NCBI RefSeq assembly: GCF_000237925.1
Contig: NC_031497.1
Location: 17,144,481-17,208,480, forward strand
Source of the DNA: Schistosoma mansoni
Lineage: Eukaryota > Platyhelminthes > Trematoda > Strigeidida > Schistosomatidae
Direction: 5' to 3'
Length of the DNA: 64,000 nt
In this document: positions 32,901-47,900 of the stretch, piece by piece
Layout of the letters: each line of letters begins with the position of its first letter
How positions within the stretch are numbered: the first letter of the stretch is position 1
Translations under genes and position numbers: made by a program
The notes under the pieces: model-generated
The model's database searches: none
The model's input: only the letters and a program-made list of their open reading frames with translations
Told to the model about the DNA's origin: nothing

Positions 32901-35900
32901 ATCACCTACTGAGATTTCTAAATAAATAAAAAGTATATATATGAACAGAACTTTTCACCCATTTGTTCGATATCTGTGTCTAACAGCTTATGGATTTCTC
33001 ATATTTACTTATCACGCAAACATTTGCATTTTCGTCTCAACCATATTCAGCTTCACAACTTCATTCATTTCATGCATCCTGAAATTTCCATTCACATTTT
33101 GATAAAATATTATCTGGCGTTTTCAGGTTTTACAAGCCGTAGTGATACGTTAACCGCTTTTTGGGAATCTCAGTGATTGCAATACAGCTATTCAATGCTT
33201 CCTGGTTTGACCAGCTAAAGTCACTTCATTTTGCATTGAATTTATAGTATGACAAATGAACTTATTAGAATTACGACAATGACTTCCAGCTTCTAGAGCG
33301 AAATTCAGTCAGTCACTATCAATGTAGAGCTTGGTACATATGTATGTTGGCTCAAGTTCCTATACCATATAAGCACGTCAAGCTGAAATTAACATAATGA
33401 ATAGCCGAAGAAATCGCGATACTGTAGTATATCAGTTATGATGAGAAAGACTAAGTATTGACAATACAATTTAAAGGAATAGGATGGTTTAATGGCCCGA
33501 GATTTGACTCCATTCGGATCGTATGATGATTGTTATTGAAATATACGTATCACCAATTCTCGCATATAATTATCGACGTGAATCGCGTTAGTGAATAACG
33601 GAACTAAACAAGTCAAATGCGAGAATGGATTTTGAATACGTATGTTCTGTACAATCGTTGATCCAGACAAACGATCGGAGAAGCGAAGAGAAGAGAGCAA
33701 AGCGAAATGACGCGCAGTGGAGAAGGAGAGTGGGCCAACTCAATTTAATCAAGCGTTAATCGATATTTATAGTTAAATAAAAATAAGTTACAGACATGTA
33801 ACAAGTAAGATAGGAAATAGACACACGCTTACATAAAACAGTCAAAGTTGATAAACGAATAATTAACAAGGTCAAAAATGTAGCTTGAGAGGAATGGATG
33901 AGTTGGTTTGTCTAGAAGCTAGAATAAGCTATGTGGGCTCGACGTAGGACCAGCCGCTACAATGGATAAGTATGCCCAAAGGAATACTAGAACTCAAGAT
34001 ATCGAAAAAGACAAAAAATAAAAGTATCTTTTTCATTGTAAACGATTCCGAGTCACGTCATCCAACATTTGAACCTACTGATCGCGGTTGCCTCACGAAT
34101 CCTAACTAGGTATCTTGCTCTTGCTAGAGAAATTCAAAAAGTGATATGATTGTTGACTATACAATGCTCAAAGAGTTCAAGATTTGCATGAAAAATCCCT
34201 TCATTCAAATGGAGTAGAAATTGAATGGCATGGAATGAAAATTATACGTTCAGCGTACTTTATCTGATTCAGGACATTTTTCAATGTTGTTATTTAGTTA
34301 TTACTTCAGTGTAGATTTGAACTATCTCCGAATGAAAGTCTAACTAAATTGCTTGCCATCCACACATCATTTCAGATATACAGCTTACTAGAGATTACTG
34401 AATATTGAACATCTTTCCTATGTTCAGATTGTTAACAAGTCAATCTTTTGGCTATTCATATTATACTGTCAATAGGTTCAACGTGTTTGTGGTATGACAG
34501 ACAAAAATCCACTGCTATGGAGAAGAGTTATAAGGTGTGTTATATAATTTTATGTATGATATATTTTTTCCACCTCCCATCTACAAAATTCATAGGCCCG
34601 TGATTTCAAGGATGAATTTCCGAAACTTCGCATCTTCAATCATCCTAATATACTCCCAGTATTGGCTATTTTTACTGCCACGCCACGTTTATGTCTTGTC
34701 AGTGACTTTATGCAATATGGAAGTCTTTTTGATGTTTTACACCAACCAGCTGAAGCCAATATGCACGGTACTACTGAAATAAGTCATCGTCAAGCTTTAC
34801 GATTTACTGTCGACATAGCCAAAGGTATGGAGTTTCTACATTCACCAGAATTAAAAGTTCCCAATTTTCGTTTGAATTCCAAACACGTAATGGTAGGTTC
34901 TATCATTGCTTTGTATCAAAATTCATTTAAGATAATTTATATATGTATTACTTATTACTTGATTACTTACACTTGTTACTCCCAATGGAGCATAGGCAAC
35001 TGATCAGCATTCTCTAACCCACTCTGTCCTGGACCTTCCTTTCTAGTTTTATCCAGTTGTTGTTCATTCTTCTCATATCTGTTTCCGATTCTCGGTGTAA
35101 TGTTTTCTTTGTTCATCTTTTCCTCTGGCCTTGAGGATTCCATGTGAGGGCTTGCCTTGTGACGCAGTTGGCTGCCTTCCTCAATATGTGTTCTATCCAC
35201 TTACAGCGCTTCTTCCTGATTTCTTCCTCCGCTAGAATCTGGTTTGTTGTTACCCACAGTACCTTGTTTCAGACAGTTTCTGGCTAACGGATCCGAAGTA
35301 TTTGGCGTATATAACTGTTAATAAACACTTATATCTTCTGGATGATGGCTTTCGTAGTTCTCCAAGTTTCCACCCCCACACAATAGAAATTTCTTGACAT
35401 TTGTACCGAAAATTCTGACTTTGGTGTTGGTTGACAGTTGTTTTGAGTTACAGATGTTCTTCAATTGTAGATATGCTGATCTTGCTTTGCCTGTTTGCGC
35501 CTTCACATCTGCATCTGATCTACCGTGTTCATCAATGATGCTGCCCAGACATGTGAAGGTTTTTACATCCTCCAAAGCTTCTCCGTTCACTGTGATTCGA
35601 ATGATGCATGTTGTGTTGTATCGGATACTCTTGCTTTTCCTTTTGTTTATGTTTAGACCTACTGCTGCTGCTACACTGGTCGTCTTCTCTTGCATTTGTT
35701 GTTGCGTGTGTGATAGAATAGCCAGTTCATCTGCGAAGTCTAAATCCTCCAGCTGCATCCTAGCTGTCCATCGTATCCCGTGCTTCCCCCCAGATATTGA
35801 CTATTTCATAATCCAGTTGATTACCAGAAGAAAGAGAAATGGTGAGAGTAAGCAACCTTACCTGACACCGGTCTTTGCCTCGAACGAGTCAGTGAGTTGT

Positions 35901-38900
35901 CCTCCTTGCACGATTTTGCAGTTTAATCCATCATAGAAATTTCATATGATATTGAAAATCTTCCCAGGCACGCCGTAGTGTCGAAGAAGCCTCCATAGTT
36001 TTGTCCTGTCCACGCTATCAAATGTTTTCCCAATCTTTTGTAAAAACACCAATCCTGTCACGACATTTGCCTTAACAATTTTATCTCGCCGTACTAATGA
36101 ATTGTTGCAACTTGAACAGATTTACACATTTCATATTCTACGCTATGTATGATTCAAGATCAAGGTAAATACCTAATCATTTGTCACTTCATTTTTAGGG
36201 GAAATGGTGAAACAATATGTAGTTGTTTTGATTGATAAAACTAAACAATATCAGTATTAATTCATCGGTTTCTATCATTATCTTCTTTGAGTCCATTGGT
36301 TTTCACACGTCCGTTTGGTAATCTTTTGTCTGATTTGGCAATTTTCGTTAGTGTGTAAAGCTTCTGCGAGACTTGATCTTTATCTCGTTTACATTTTCAA
36401 TCTATCTCCGTTGTTTCCTAAGCTCCTTCATACTCAGCACCAACAGAATCTAAGCAATACTGAGATCAAGCAACGCGTATTTGGTTATAGGGGTTTATAT
36501 TTTTATTTTTGAACCAACTTTAGTGTGTTTAACATGTTTTACATAAGCATTCCAACTAGCTTCCATAAGAAATATTATTTTCTAACACAGAGAGATGATT
36601 CTTATATCATATAACTCCTTGAAGTAAGAAAAACTCGTATGTCCAGTTTTTTATTTATTGTTTCATCTCAGTTCCCTTGGTTGATTCACGAAGGTTATAA
36701 AACTCAATATTTTGAGATATTAAGTCTGTTTCATATTTGAAATCAGTATCTTGTTGCATTGCTTATGAATATAGTGGGATGAATATTTGACAGAACATCA
36801 ATTCTAGTTATTTTCTCATATGAACTTCATCTCGTATAATCCCTGTTATTTTCAAATCAACATAGAATGTCGTTTCTCTCTTTTTCCATTTCTCTACAAC
36901 ACCACTCAATAAACCGAATTATTTCGTTTTTGGTCAGGAATTCAAGCAATCTTGGTTCAGGGTTTCGTTCTGATTACCTCTAGCTAGCCAACATCTTATC
37001 ATGGTGTATGGAATGTTGAGTTACTCAGATTAGTGACCGTATTGCAACGTGATCGAACAGTACTTATAAGAACTAGATATACATGATATTGATCACTACA
37101 CAATGGTTAGTCTGTTATAACTACATCAGTCCTACAGTGTGTTAGTCGATGCCGGGATAACTTGGTGGTATCCTCTCAGACTATGAATCTTGGTGGCGCT
37201 AGGTTCAAACTCCATGAAGAGCATCATTTCCCCCATGAGTGCAAGGACTTCCTTTCTTGCTTAACGCTAATTAGTATCAAAATGACATCCAGTTTCCTAC
37301 CGGCTACCTCTAATCATCAACACGTATTCAAGAATAGATTGCATTAATAATTCTTATTTTTACTCCAATAGATGAAGTTTATCATATCGTTAAGTTTTTG
37401 CTGGTTTTGAAAAAAGGTCAACAGACGTGCACTAATAACACAAGAATATATGAATAGATATTTTTGAGTTAATTATTATTACTTACCCCATATACCTAGC
37501 ATTCTTTTTCTGATGATGCTTTTATTCTGCAAACATATCAGTAAACAGTAAAATTATATATGTATAGTAGGACGATATCACAAGATTCAAATTGGATGTA
37601 TTGTAAACAATAGAAATAGTTTTGGCACAAGAATATTTCTATATTGTGGTACTTCTTTATTCTACACTCTATTATTAACATGACCCTTTTATTTCACTAG
37701 TGTCACCATCACCAATTCAATCTGTGTTTAAAAATAAATGTAATTGTTAAATTTTGTTAAGCGTAAACAAAAGCCTAGATAAATCGATTAATGCTAATGA
37801 AAATCGTCAGTGTATTTACTGCACATTGCAATTGTGTTATAGTACAGTATTTGTATACTGAAGCGTGTACACATGTATGCGAATCATAGTGAAGTGATAA
37901 ATGTTCACGACAACTCAACTATTGAAGCAAGCCCCTACAAAATACAAAAATACTGCATAATTGATCAGAGAATTATATAACCAACGAAATTTCAGGTCAA
38001 GAAAACAAGCTGTTAGTCAATTGTTAAGAAATTCTAATAGCCTACTTCTCTTCAATGTACGTGCTGATGATTTCGTTCGGAAGAACAATGAAAGCTTCAC
38101 AACGGACCCATCCAGCTCAGAGATCACGACACCTCATCCTGAGCTGCAAATTTTATCCATCATCCCATATAACTTCTATTTGATCATATGTCACGCTTAT
38201 GTAAAATCTGTAATATTAAACAGACACGATTAGAATGTACAGATAGTATGGTTCATAGACATACAGCATGAAATCCAGAGGTCATCGAATATTCAATCAA
38301 TTTGAAACCTCGAACATCGTTTTCTGTTCATTTTATATAAAATTGTGTCCGAAATTCTCCATATTTTATTGATATAAACGAAAATATGTCATCACAATTG
38401 ACAGGCAAATGAGCAAAGACAGAAACCATTTTGTTTGATGTGGAATATCACAATTCCTGTAATTTGTTTTATATATAATATTTTGCAAGCCACTTATCTT
38501 TGCTTATATTAGTACATATGGGCAATTAAGTATACAACTTTGACTGTGAAAACTATGACCTTGAACAGACACAAAATATCGTGTCAGGTAAATAAAACGA
38601 ACTAAATATATATATGCAAATAGTTATGTCCCAATTACTCTGTAAAAGAGATCACATTCCATTTCGATGTGCATAGCTGTTAGTCATTAATGGAAAGATT
38701 TCAATAACTTTTAATTGAAGTTTATATCGATGATATCCGAAACTTAAGCTAATTGAGGATGTCAAAATTATAGTATTCAGTTTAGGAAAATAAAATCTAG
38801 CATCGAAGTCGTTTCATTCTCTTTGTTGATACACTTCCATCAATCCATCTACTTCATGAAAACTCATACTCAGTGGCCGTTTTTCCCCCACTCTACTCAG

Positions 38901-41900
38901 ATTATTCATGCAAGTTCTTTTTATATCACCAACAGCTATTGTCTACTACTGTAGTAAACGAAAATATCAGTGAGGAAAACCAAATGTATCTGATTACAAA
39001 ATTACAGGATCTCTTACTAATATCTGAGAACCATACATTGAATACTTCATTTGCAAAGTATCAATCAATAATCTGAGACTTGATTGTTTTTTTATTTCCA
39101 CACCAATCACTCTCTGTCCTCACCCACTTCTCTTGGGACCACCGGGTAAGTAATGCAGATGTTAGGAAACGGGTACTAGGTAAGGATGGCAAGTCGATTG
39201 ACGAAGTACTGAAACTTCATCAGTTGAGATGGCTGGGACATGTGTTACGTATGCCCAACCACCGACTGCCCCGACGTGCAATGCTTTATGGTGTAGGAGC
39301 AGGTTGGAAGAAAGCTAGGGGCGGCCAGACCAAAACATGGCATAAATCCATGAAGTCGCTAACAAGTGGACTGGGCCGTGTTGGTAGGTGTAGACTACCT
39401 GGTTGGGATTCGCGAGATGATAGCAACCGATGGTTAGAGACCTTGAATGACATGGCTCAAAATCGTTTGCAATGGCGAAGGTGCATACACTCTTTGTGTT
39501 CTCCCAAATTTTAATCTTCTGAATTCTTCATGTCCGTATCCTTTTTCTCTTTCCAAATTTATTTCACCGTATGATACTCCTTCAATAACACCTTCAAACC
39601 CTTATCTTTCACATAATACTTATACTCTTACTACTTCTACCACTATGGGATTTGAATCGACAACTGCATCTCTGTGCTAATGTGGTATGGCAACTCGAAC
39701 TGATGTACGTACGTACGAAGTTCTACGTTGTAACTGACTGACTGACCCACTTTTCTTCGATTTTCTCAACTTTATGTCACCATGTATTTCACATTCAACT
39801 GGTGATACATGCTACTTATATCTGTCAACATCAGTAGCACACATCACATTACTACTGTTCTAAATTATATGTTTATCTATCTTCAAGAAAATCCATAAAA
39901 TTAACAATCTATCAGACATAATGTAAGTTACACACTAGTGTGGCATGACCTATTATTATCTTTCTATTTACACACTTCTCTTAGATAGTGTATAATAATA
40001 ATAATCTGAATAGAATAATACTATTCATTAATTGTAAGAATAAATCAATAATCATTTCTTTATACACCTATTAATCATCTACTTATATTTATATAAGATA
40101 TCTATTATTGTATACATTGTTAACCTTTAATTGTTTTAATCTCTACGTGTTCATTAATTAAGAATCTTAAGTAATAGGTACTTTGTTATTTAAAATAAAA
40201 TTACACATAAATTTAACATATTCACGCCTTAGAAAATTTTTTTTCTTAGATTGTTGAAAACTGTTTTTTTTTTAAAAATAAATTTTATATTTCTTAGTTA
40301 CTTTTTGTTAAATCTTTATATGAAAAACAATAAAAATTATTATTATTAAATTCACTTAGTATTGTTTGTTTGAACCTTCCCATTGATGTTTAGGACTGCA
40401 ACTGGTCAGTCTCTAATCGGCATACTGTGCGTATTGCCTCGATATAGCCTTATTTCACAAGCATTGTAAGCAAAGGTGGATAGTGGCTAGCAGTGGAATC
40501 CAGGATGCGCGTTTCGTCTTATTTGGGACTCGTCAGCTGGATGTACCTGCATCTCAGAGTTGATGTTTACTCTGGGACTCGAACCCAGTACCTTTCGCTT
40601 CAAACGCCATCGCGTTATCCACTCAGCTACTAAGTCCTGATAGTCACTTGCTTGTGCAATGGGGTAAAGTTTAAATTCACTTAGTATTGTTTGCTTGACT
40701 CTTCCCATTGATACTTAGGATTGCCACTGGACAGTCTCTGAGATCGAGGTACGTCCAGCTGATGTGTCCCAAATAGGACGAAACGCGCGTCCTGGATTCC
40801 ACTGCTAACCACTATCCATCTTTGCTTATAATTCTTGTGATTGTTTCATATTAATAAATGTTGTATAACTGCACTTCAGTTAACAGTGTTTGGTTCTGGT
40901 GAATAACTATTAGAACACATTATTGGGTATATATTATTCAAGATAGTTTTTTTTATTTAGTATAACTTATTCCCTGAACTTAGACAATGGTCAATAAACA
41001 TTTCAATATCAAGTTAGTTAATAACCACTTATTAAACTTGTTTTTTTTCTTTTGTTTTTTCAATAATTATGAATTGCAAGTGCGCGTACTTATCTATGTG
41101 AACCTAAGATAAAACGTATTCTAATTTTCATTTATAAACTAAATTGAGTGTAATTTTCATTATATTGACTGAATATTTCTTTTATGTACACTTCTTAAAG
41201 TTTATCATGTATATTAACTCATTTTTCATCTTACAGTGGTATACAGCAGACTCAATCTAATCTATGGAAGTATAATGTTTATCATTGAATTTCTAAAAAG
41301 TTTGATTCTACAAAAATTATTTGTAAATATATTTTTTATTGTAATTTAGGTGGACGAAGATATTGCAAAAATTGGTGTTTGGGATACGGTTGATACTGTC
41401 GCACATGGACAGAATATACAACAGTCAAATACACCTGATGAATCGTTAATTGCTCGTTTAGATATGGCAGATTACAAATTTTCATTTCATGAAAAAGCTC
41501 GAGAATACAATCCAGCTTGGATGTCACCTGAATGTATGTGTAATAAAAATGAGATATTATTGATATTACAAACTAATCTTAGACAACTATTAGAAAACTA
41601 GAAGCTCTAGTCATATTTCTCGTCCTATTATGGGATTCTTCAGTCAGTGTACATTCAGGACTCCACCCCAAGGAATCGAACTCAGGACCTTCGGTCTCTC
41701 ACAAGAACACTTGGTCTTTAAAACATTGAGGCGAAATCTAATAGTTTCTGAGTATAACTTCAATCAATCGGAAGTAATGAATGACTGTCTTCTGTTGTTT
41801 TTGGTGTGTATCTTTCTTACACTCGACACCGTTGAACTTCACTACTTTTAGCTACTTATTAAAACTCCGGAAATTTTCCTTTTAAGCTAGTTATTAGTGA

Positions 41901-44900
41901 ACACATGGTAATTATCTATACGAGGTTTGTGAATCTCAATAAAATTCTCCTACTCAGGTGTGATTGTAGATGAAAGTGGTTTGTTTATTAGAACACTCCA
42001 TTGTGTAAGCAACACCTCATGCAAAATAATCAGATCTTATACCATTTCATTAAATGTCTGCAACCATATGTTATCATTATCCCGTGCATAACGTAAAAGA
42101 TTGTACCTGTTGGTCACAGATGGATAGGGTATACATTTTGACGAACCAATAAAATCAAAGGTAGTGAGCCTAGAGTGGCTCGTTTGACCCTAGTAAGTAG
42201 ATGACTTTTCTCCAGCTCACTTTAGCATCGCTCAAAGGTCGTTCATAAATTATAGTCTCATCTTACAGATCAGTCCGGTAATTGATAACTTTATAGACCG
42301 ATATGTATGCTTATCTCGTTAATCGTAGCTTTCTCTAAACTTAATCTTCTATCAACTAGCACTTTGCGTTAAGTTGGACAGTGTTTAAGGGACGTGTAAC
42401 ATATATCCTAATCATTTAAATTGATTGAGTGCATAACTTCATCAATCAACTTACTGTTTGTAGAATTTAAAACAGTTAGTCCGTTTGATAAATTCCGATA
42501 ATGCGATAAGAAGACAAAGGTTGTCCGACAATTTATACTTTAAAACCTATGCTTAACCACAGCATTACTCACTTTCTGATAGAGTTGTGTATCTAATGTA
42601 ATAGTAAATCAAATGTGTCATGAAGTTTTTGATCATTAGCTTTAGATTTCACTAGTCATATTTGTACTCAGTCCTACTGTTGTCTGAATACATGTGCATC
42701 TTGATGTGTGTTACTATAAACTGAAATGTTTAGTAATTTAAGTGACCGTTGTCTACAATACAAAATGATGTGACTCATAGTTTAGTACATTAACTTGTCC
42801 ATACAATAGTATCAGTCATTTAATCCTCCTTTCTTCTAATAACAACTCAATGTATTGTGCTTAAAATGTTTTCTTTCATTATTTGTGTTTTTATTTACAG
42901 TGTTTTTTGTCTCTTAAAAAACTCTATAGCTTTACAAAAGAAAGCAAGTGAAATAAATCTTGAAGCTTCAGATATGTGGAGTTTTGGTGTTATACTTTGG
43001 GAATTAACAACTCGTATGATACCATTCGATGGAATGAATCCTATGATTATTGGAATGAAGGTAATTGTTAATCAATGGCATATCAATTCAAGTAATGAAA
43101 TAATACTCAATTAGAAAATTACGAGGTATTAATAACTGATTATGGTTTAAAATTACATAACACTAATTTAAAAAACAAAAAAAGAACAAACCAAAACATA
43201 CTACGGAAGGGAATCAGGGTCAAAGAAGGATGAAAGGTTGGACGTATCGTTTTTTCACTCAGAGTTCAGGCTTGAGTAGGTGGATCGCCAATGCTTCAGC
43301 AGAGATATATAGATGATAGTTTCATTATTTGTGAAGAAGATATGACCCTCAATAAAATTTTGAATCATTTCAGTAATTATTATCACTCACTTCAATTCTC
43401 GTTGGAGGCAGAGTCGGACGATAGATTTTATTTTCTTGATGTCTGGTTGAAAATGTCGGAGGGTTCTTTACAGAGATCTACATATGGAAAACCGGCTTGA
43501 AATCGGCATTAGACGAATTCCCATAGCTGGGTCCCATTGAGTAGAAAGAGAAACTTAATTCACTCTTTATCCTCAAGAATTGGGCGAATATGTTCTAATG
43601 CCACAATAGATGAAAAACTATTTCAACTTCGACAGATACTCATCAGAAATAGTTATCCACCTAGATTCATCGATGGGAGCTTAACATATAGACAACATAC
43701 TGAAAAAGCACCAACAGTTCGAAAGAAAACTTTTTATAAATATCGATATTGAAAGGAGATACGGCTGCTAAAATCTCGAATAAATGGATTTCAATATCCC
43801 TGAATAAAATCTTAACGCTAACTCATTTATTTAGTTATCATTAAGAATTTGAATGTTATGACGAAAGAACTAGGGGAAATCAGGGACGGTTATTTTTTGA
43901 TTTTCAATAGTTTTTTAAATCAATTTTTATTCTCAATGGAAAATACCATCAATTTGTACAAAAAGTTTCCCTATAGATAACTGATTAATAAGCTTATAAA
44001 TCAGCTTTCAACTAAATCCAACGATTATTATCTCGGAACTAGATTGTCTTTTTTTGTATTAAACACTACAGTAAGCTTTTAGGATCTCTTGGCAATCGAC
44101 TGACAAATTGTCGATTGTTGGTAATTATTGCTTAGTTATTATTGTTTACATATGAACTTTGATTGTTCTTAGCAGTTAATTATCTTAACCCCGAGTATTG
44201 TTCAAAGTGGAGGCCTTAGCTATCGATGATTTATTGTAGCATAGTTTTCAGTAATATTAAGTACTGTTTTTGAATGATTAGAAATTTTTTTCTCCGAATT
44301 CACTGGTAATCAGAATTTCTATTAAATCGAAGCTTTTTTAAAGTAGTTTAATGTTTGTTTGTGAATGTCCAACAATAGATATTACTTATTGAATTATGAT
44401 TCATTTTATGTTGACTAGATTAATGCGTTTCGTTTGTCGAATGATTGAAGTTTACACTAATTTGTAAACATAGTAGACGTGAAATTACTTATTTATAAAC
44501 GTTTGTTTATAGAAAGATTTTACTAGGTCAAATCATTTACAATGAAGGAGGCATATTTGGTAGTGATTGATAGCATTACTTACATGAAAAATTTTAGTTG
44601 AAAGTTATTTTGAAGAGACATCAGTCAAATATAGCAAGGGTGTAAATAAATTTACTGGACTGAATAAAATATTGCATGTATATACTCTATATAAAAGAAT
44701 ATTCCACAACATTGATAATAATAAAAGTCCAAAGGGCTATAAATAAGTGGTTACGTTATCAGTAAACAATGGTAATAAGTAAAGATAAAATAGTATAGTT
44801 CCCTTAGTTAAAGTAAGACTACTGAAACTACATGACAGTCAAAATAAAAGGATGTGATGATACACTGGGAGAATTTATTTATTATTATTATTATTTAAAC

Positions 44901-47900
44901 ACATAAATATTGGTACAAAGGGGTACCATATACATACACGGCACACAAATCTCATTTGATTTGTGTAAGGGCTGTGATACTGCACAGGTGCCCAAACTGA
45001 AGCGGGTGGTTTTCTTAGGGGGCTACACCCGGCGCCTTTGACCTAAAGATGTGATCCTCAAGGCAGTGGAGCATCGTAAGGAGATGCAGTCCCATGGTAG
45101 CCGGTGACCAACAACTGGTTCATACGTCATTTGTTCCTTCAGGATACTAGAGCCCATGTGCACCATTGGTTTGGAATCAGGGTTTTCCAACGCCCTAGGT
45201 GGACTTACCGTGTCCACCAAGCCGATTAAAGCGCCGGACATTCGCTTTTCGTCTTATTTTCGTAAACGACAGTAATGCCACAAGAAAGCAGTGAGTAGGT
45301 CTTCCCTGACAGAGGCTGTATACGCGTGGCCATGTGAGAGCATTTGGAGAGGGAGAGCTGACTCTCCCTACTCTCGGCCGTACCAGGGCATTTGGGGGCA
45401 CACTGGAAGAAAATTTATCACCAAGGCAAAGAGAGATTAATAGCCATCTTTTGAACAGATCCAACAGGTTTCTGACACCTGATAGCAGCAGCTTCAGCAA
45501 ACATCAGAAGCTTGCACCTTGCCTATTTATTAGTCATCTTGAAAGATTGCAAGATATCGATCTGACTTCCAGTATCCAAGAGATGTTTACTAATTGCGCT
45601 ATTTGAAGTAATTCTTCCTCTTATTCGATGGTTTTTTCGAACTTGTTCAAAAATATCTAAGATATACCCTCCTTTCTGTTCAGCCAATCTAGATGCTTTG
45701 ACAGGTACACATAAATCTACAAACACATTTGAGGAGAACCAAATGAAATAAAAATGAATTTATGCTATTCTGCTCAAATCTTCGGTTTCTGTTCTCTTCA
45801 AGATGACAAGTATAACTACTGTGTGTATGAAATATTCATATAAATTATAAATTGGATAAATCATTTCTAAAATATTAATTACACTGAAGACAAACACTAA
45901 TACGTTTGGATTTACTTATCTCTTTCATTTTAATCTACAAATTTACTTTAGATCCCTTTTATGTATTCACTGTAAATTTTTTAAATCGATATTGTGTAGA
46001 CAGTTTCAGTTGATTGATAAGAGAGTATTGTTAGTTTTATCTTCGGCAACTTTGAAAAAAATCTTACTTACACCTGTTACCCCTCGTGGAGAATCATAGG
46101 CCGCCCACTAGCATTCTTCATCCAACTCTGTTCTAGGCAATCCTTTCTACTTGTTTCCAGTCGCTATCCATCCTTTTCATGTCTGTTTTCAATTCCCGAC
46201 GTAGTGTGTTCTTCGGCTCCCCGCTTTTCTGTTTCTTTTCAGGATTCCAGGTAAGCGCTTACCTCGTGATTCAGTTTGGTGATTTCCTCAATGTATGTAT
46301 TACCTACCTCCAGTGTCATTTCCTAATTTCCTCTTCAGTTGGAATTTGGTTTGTTCTCTCCCATAGTAGGTTGTTGCTGATGGTGTCCGACCAACGGACA
46401 TTGAGTATCTTGAGTAGACAATTGTTTATAATACGTGTACTTTTTGTGATGGTTGTAGTAGTTCTCGAGGTTTCGGCTCCGTACATGAGAACTATCTTGA
46501 CGTTTGTGTTGAAGATCTTGACTTTGATATTGGTTGACAGTTGTTTTAAAGGAATCTACAATGTATTAATTGTTTAGTTACATAACAGACAGAAATTTTT
46601 AGATAATAGATGATAGAAAAATCTAAGTTATATTTAACTATCTAATATGAATGTATTTAGTGAAGCATGGATGAACAAGTTAGATGAAAAACATACTAAA
46701 AAGTGAAGTTTGAAATATCATTTTATGAAAATTACAATCTAACTCGCTGAATGACAAAAAGTACTGAGTATAAGACAATTAGTGAACAATGTTGCAGATA
46801 ACGTTAATCTTCTGGATAAATTGTATAATTCAACATTGTAAGACTCAAATGCTTTGCTGTATAACAAAAACTAAACACTTTTAATAATCATCTAATTTTC
46901 AAACAGTTGGATGACATTCTATGTACAAAAGTTATGATGAGAAGTTCTGCAGAATTTTAGGATTCTAATTTTTTTAGGTGTAACTTCTTGATATGTGGTA
47001 GTGAAGGTAAATATGATTTGTCACTGAGTCTGTACAAACAGTCACTCAATTTACTGAACATTGATTATGTAATTTCTTTTTAACTTACTGTTTGCTACTC
47101 TGAACTCATTGTGACTGACTGCTTGTAATTTTGTGGAGTAAAGTATTGTCTAGAATTCAGTTTGGTTCTCTATGCGTGATCGTAAATTGTGTATCTGATA
47201 TAACGTGATCTAGTCTCTATATTGTATGCCGTTTGAGTATCCAATCTAGCTGTTCTATGAACTCGGTTACACAGACCAGTCTTATTATAATATTATTATG
47301 TTAATATAGTATGCCGCAGAGAGAGGAAAAGATATTTTAAATCATCCATCATATCGGTTCTTTACCTTCGAGGAAGAAAACGAAAACCGGAAATGACCAT
47401 AAGAATTTTTTTTAAACCACTCGCATAAATATTTAGTGAGTCTGTGTAAATGTTTTTTTTAAAAATTTCGGTCGTTTTTAATTTATGGGAATACAAATAT
47501 GAATTAAGGCAAAAAGTCTGACTGTTTATGTAATCACATCTACCATTCAACCGGTTGTAGGTTAGTGCTAAACATACCTCACTGTCATCTACTTTTCTTT
47601 GATTAGGTGCCTTATAGTGTAATATATTACTTGGTCCTATGTGTTCTAATGTTATATTTACTAACCATGAATATATACACACATGAATTTCAGTATACTG
47701 TTTCTATTCTAGCAACGTTAAAAGACTTTTGTGCTAATTAGATCCGGAGTGTAACGTAACATGTTTTGAAAGGTTCTCTTTTTTCAATGTTGTTTAAGAG
47801 AAAAAGCATTTCAATTGTTATCATTTAACAACACTTCTATTGAATCTTTAAGTACACCTTATTCATGAAATAGTTCCAAATGAAAAGTCTCTAGGTTCAC

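Noticed and set aside
37150-37235. tRNA-like segment with GGTTCAAACTCC
   Set aside because: Only a B-box-like string is convincing; no A box, folding or second copy supports a tRNA or SINE.
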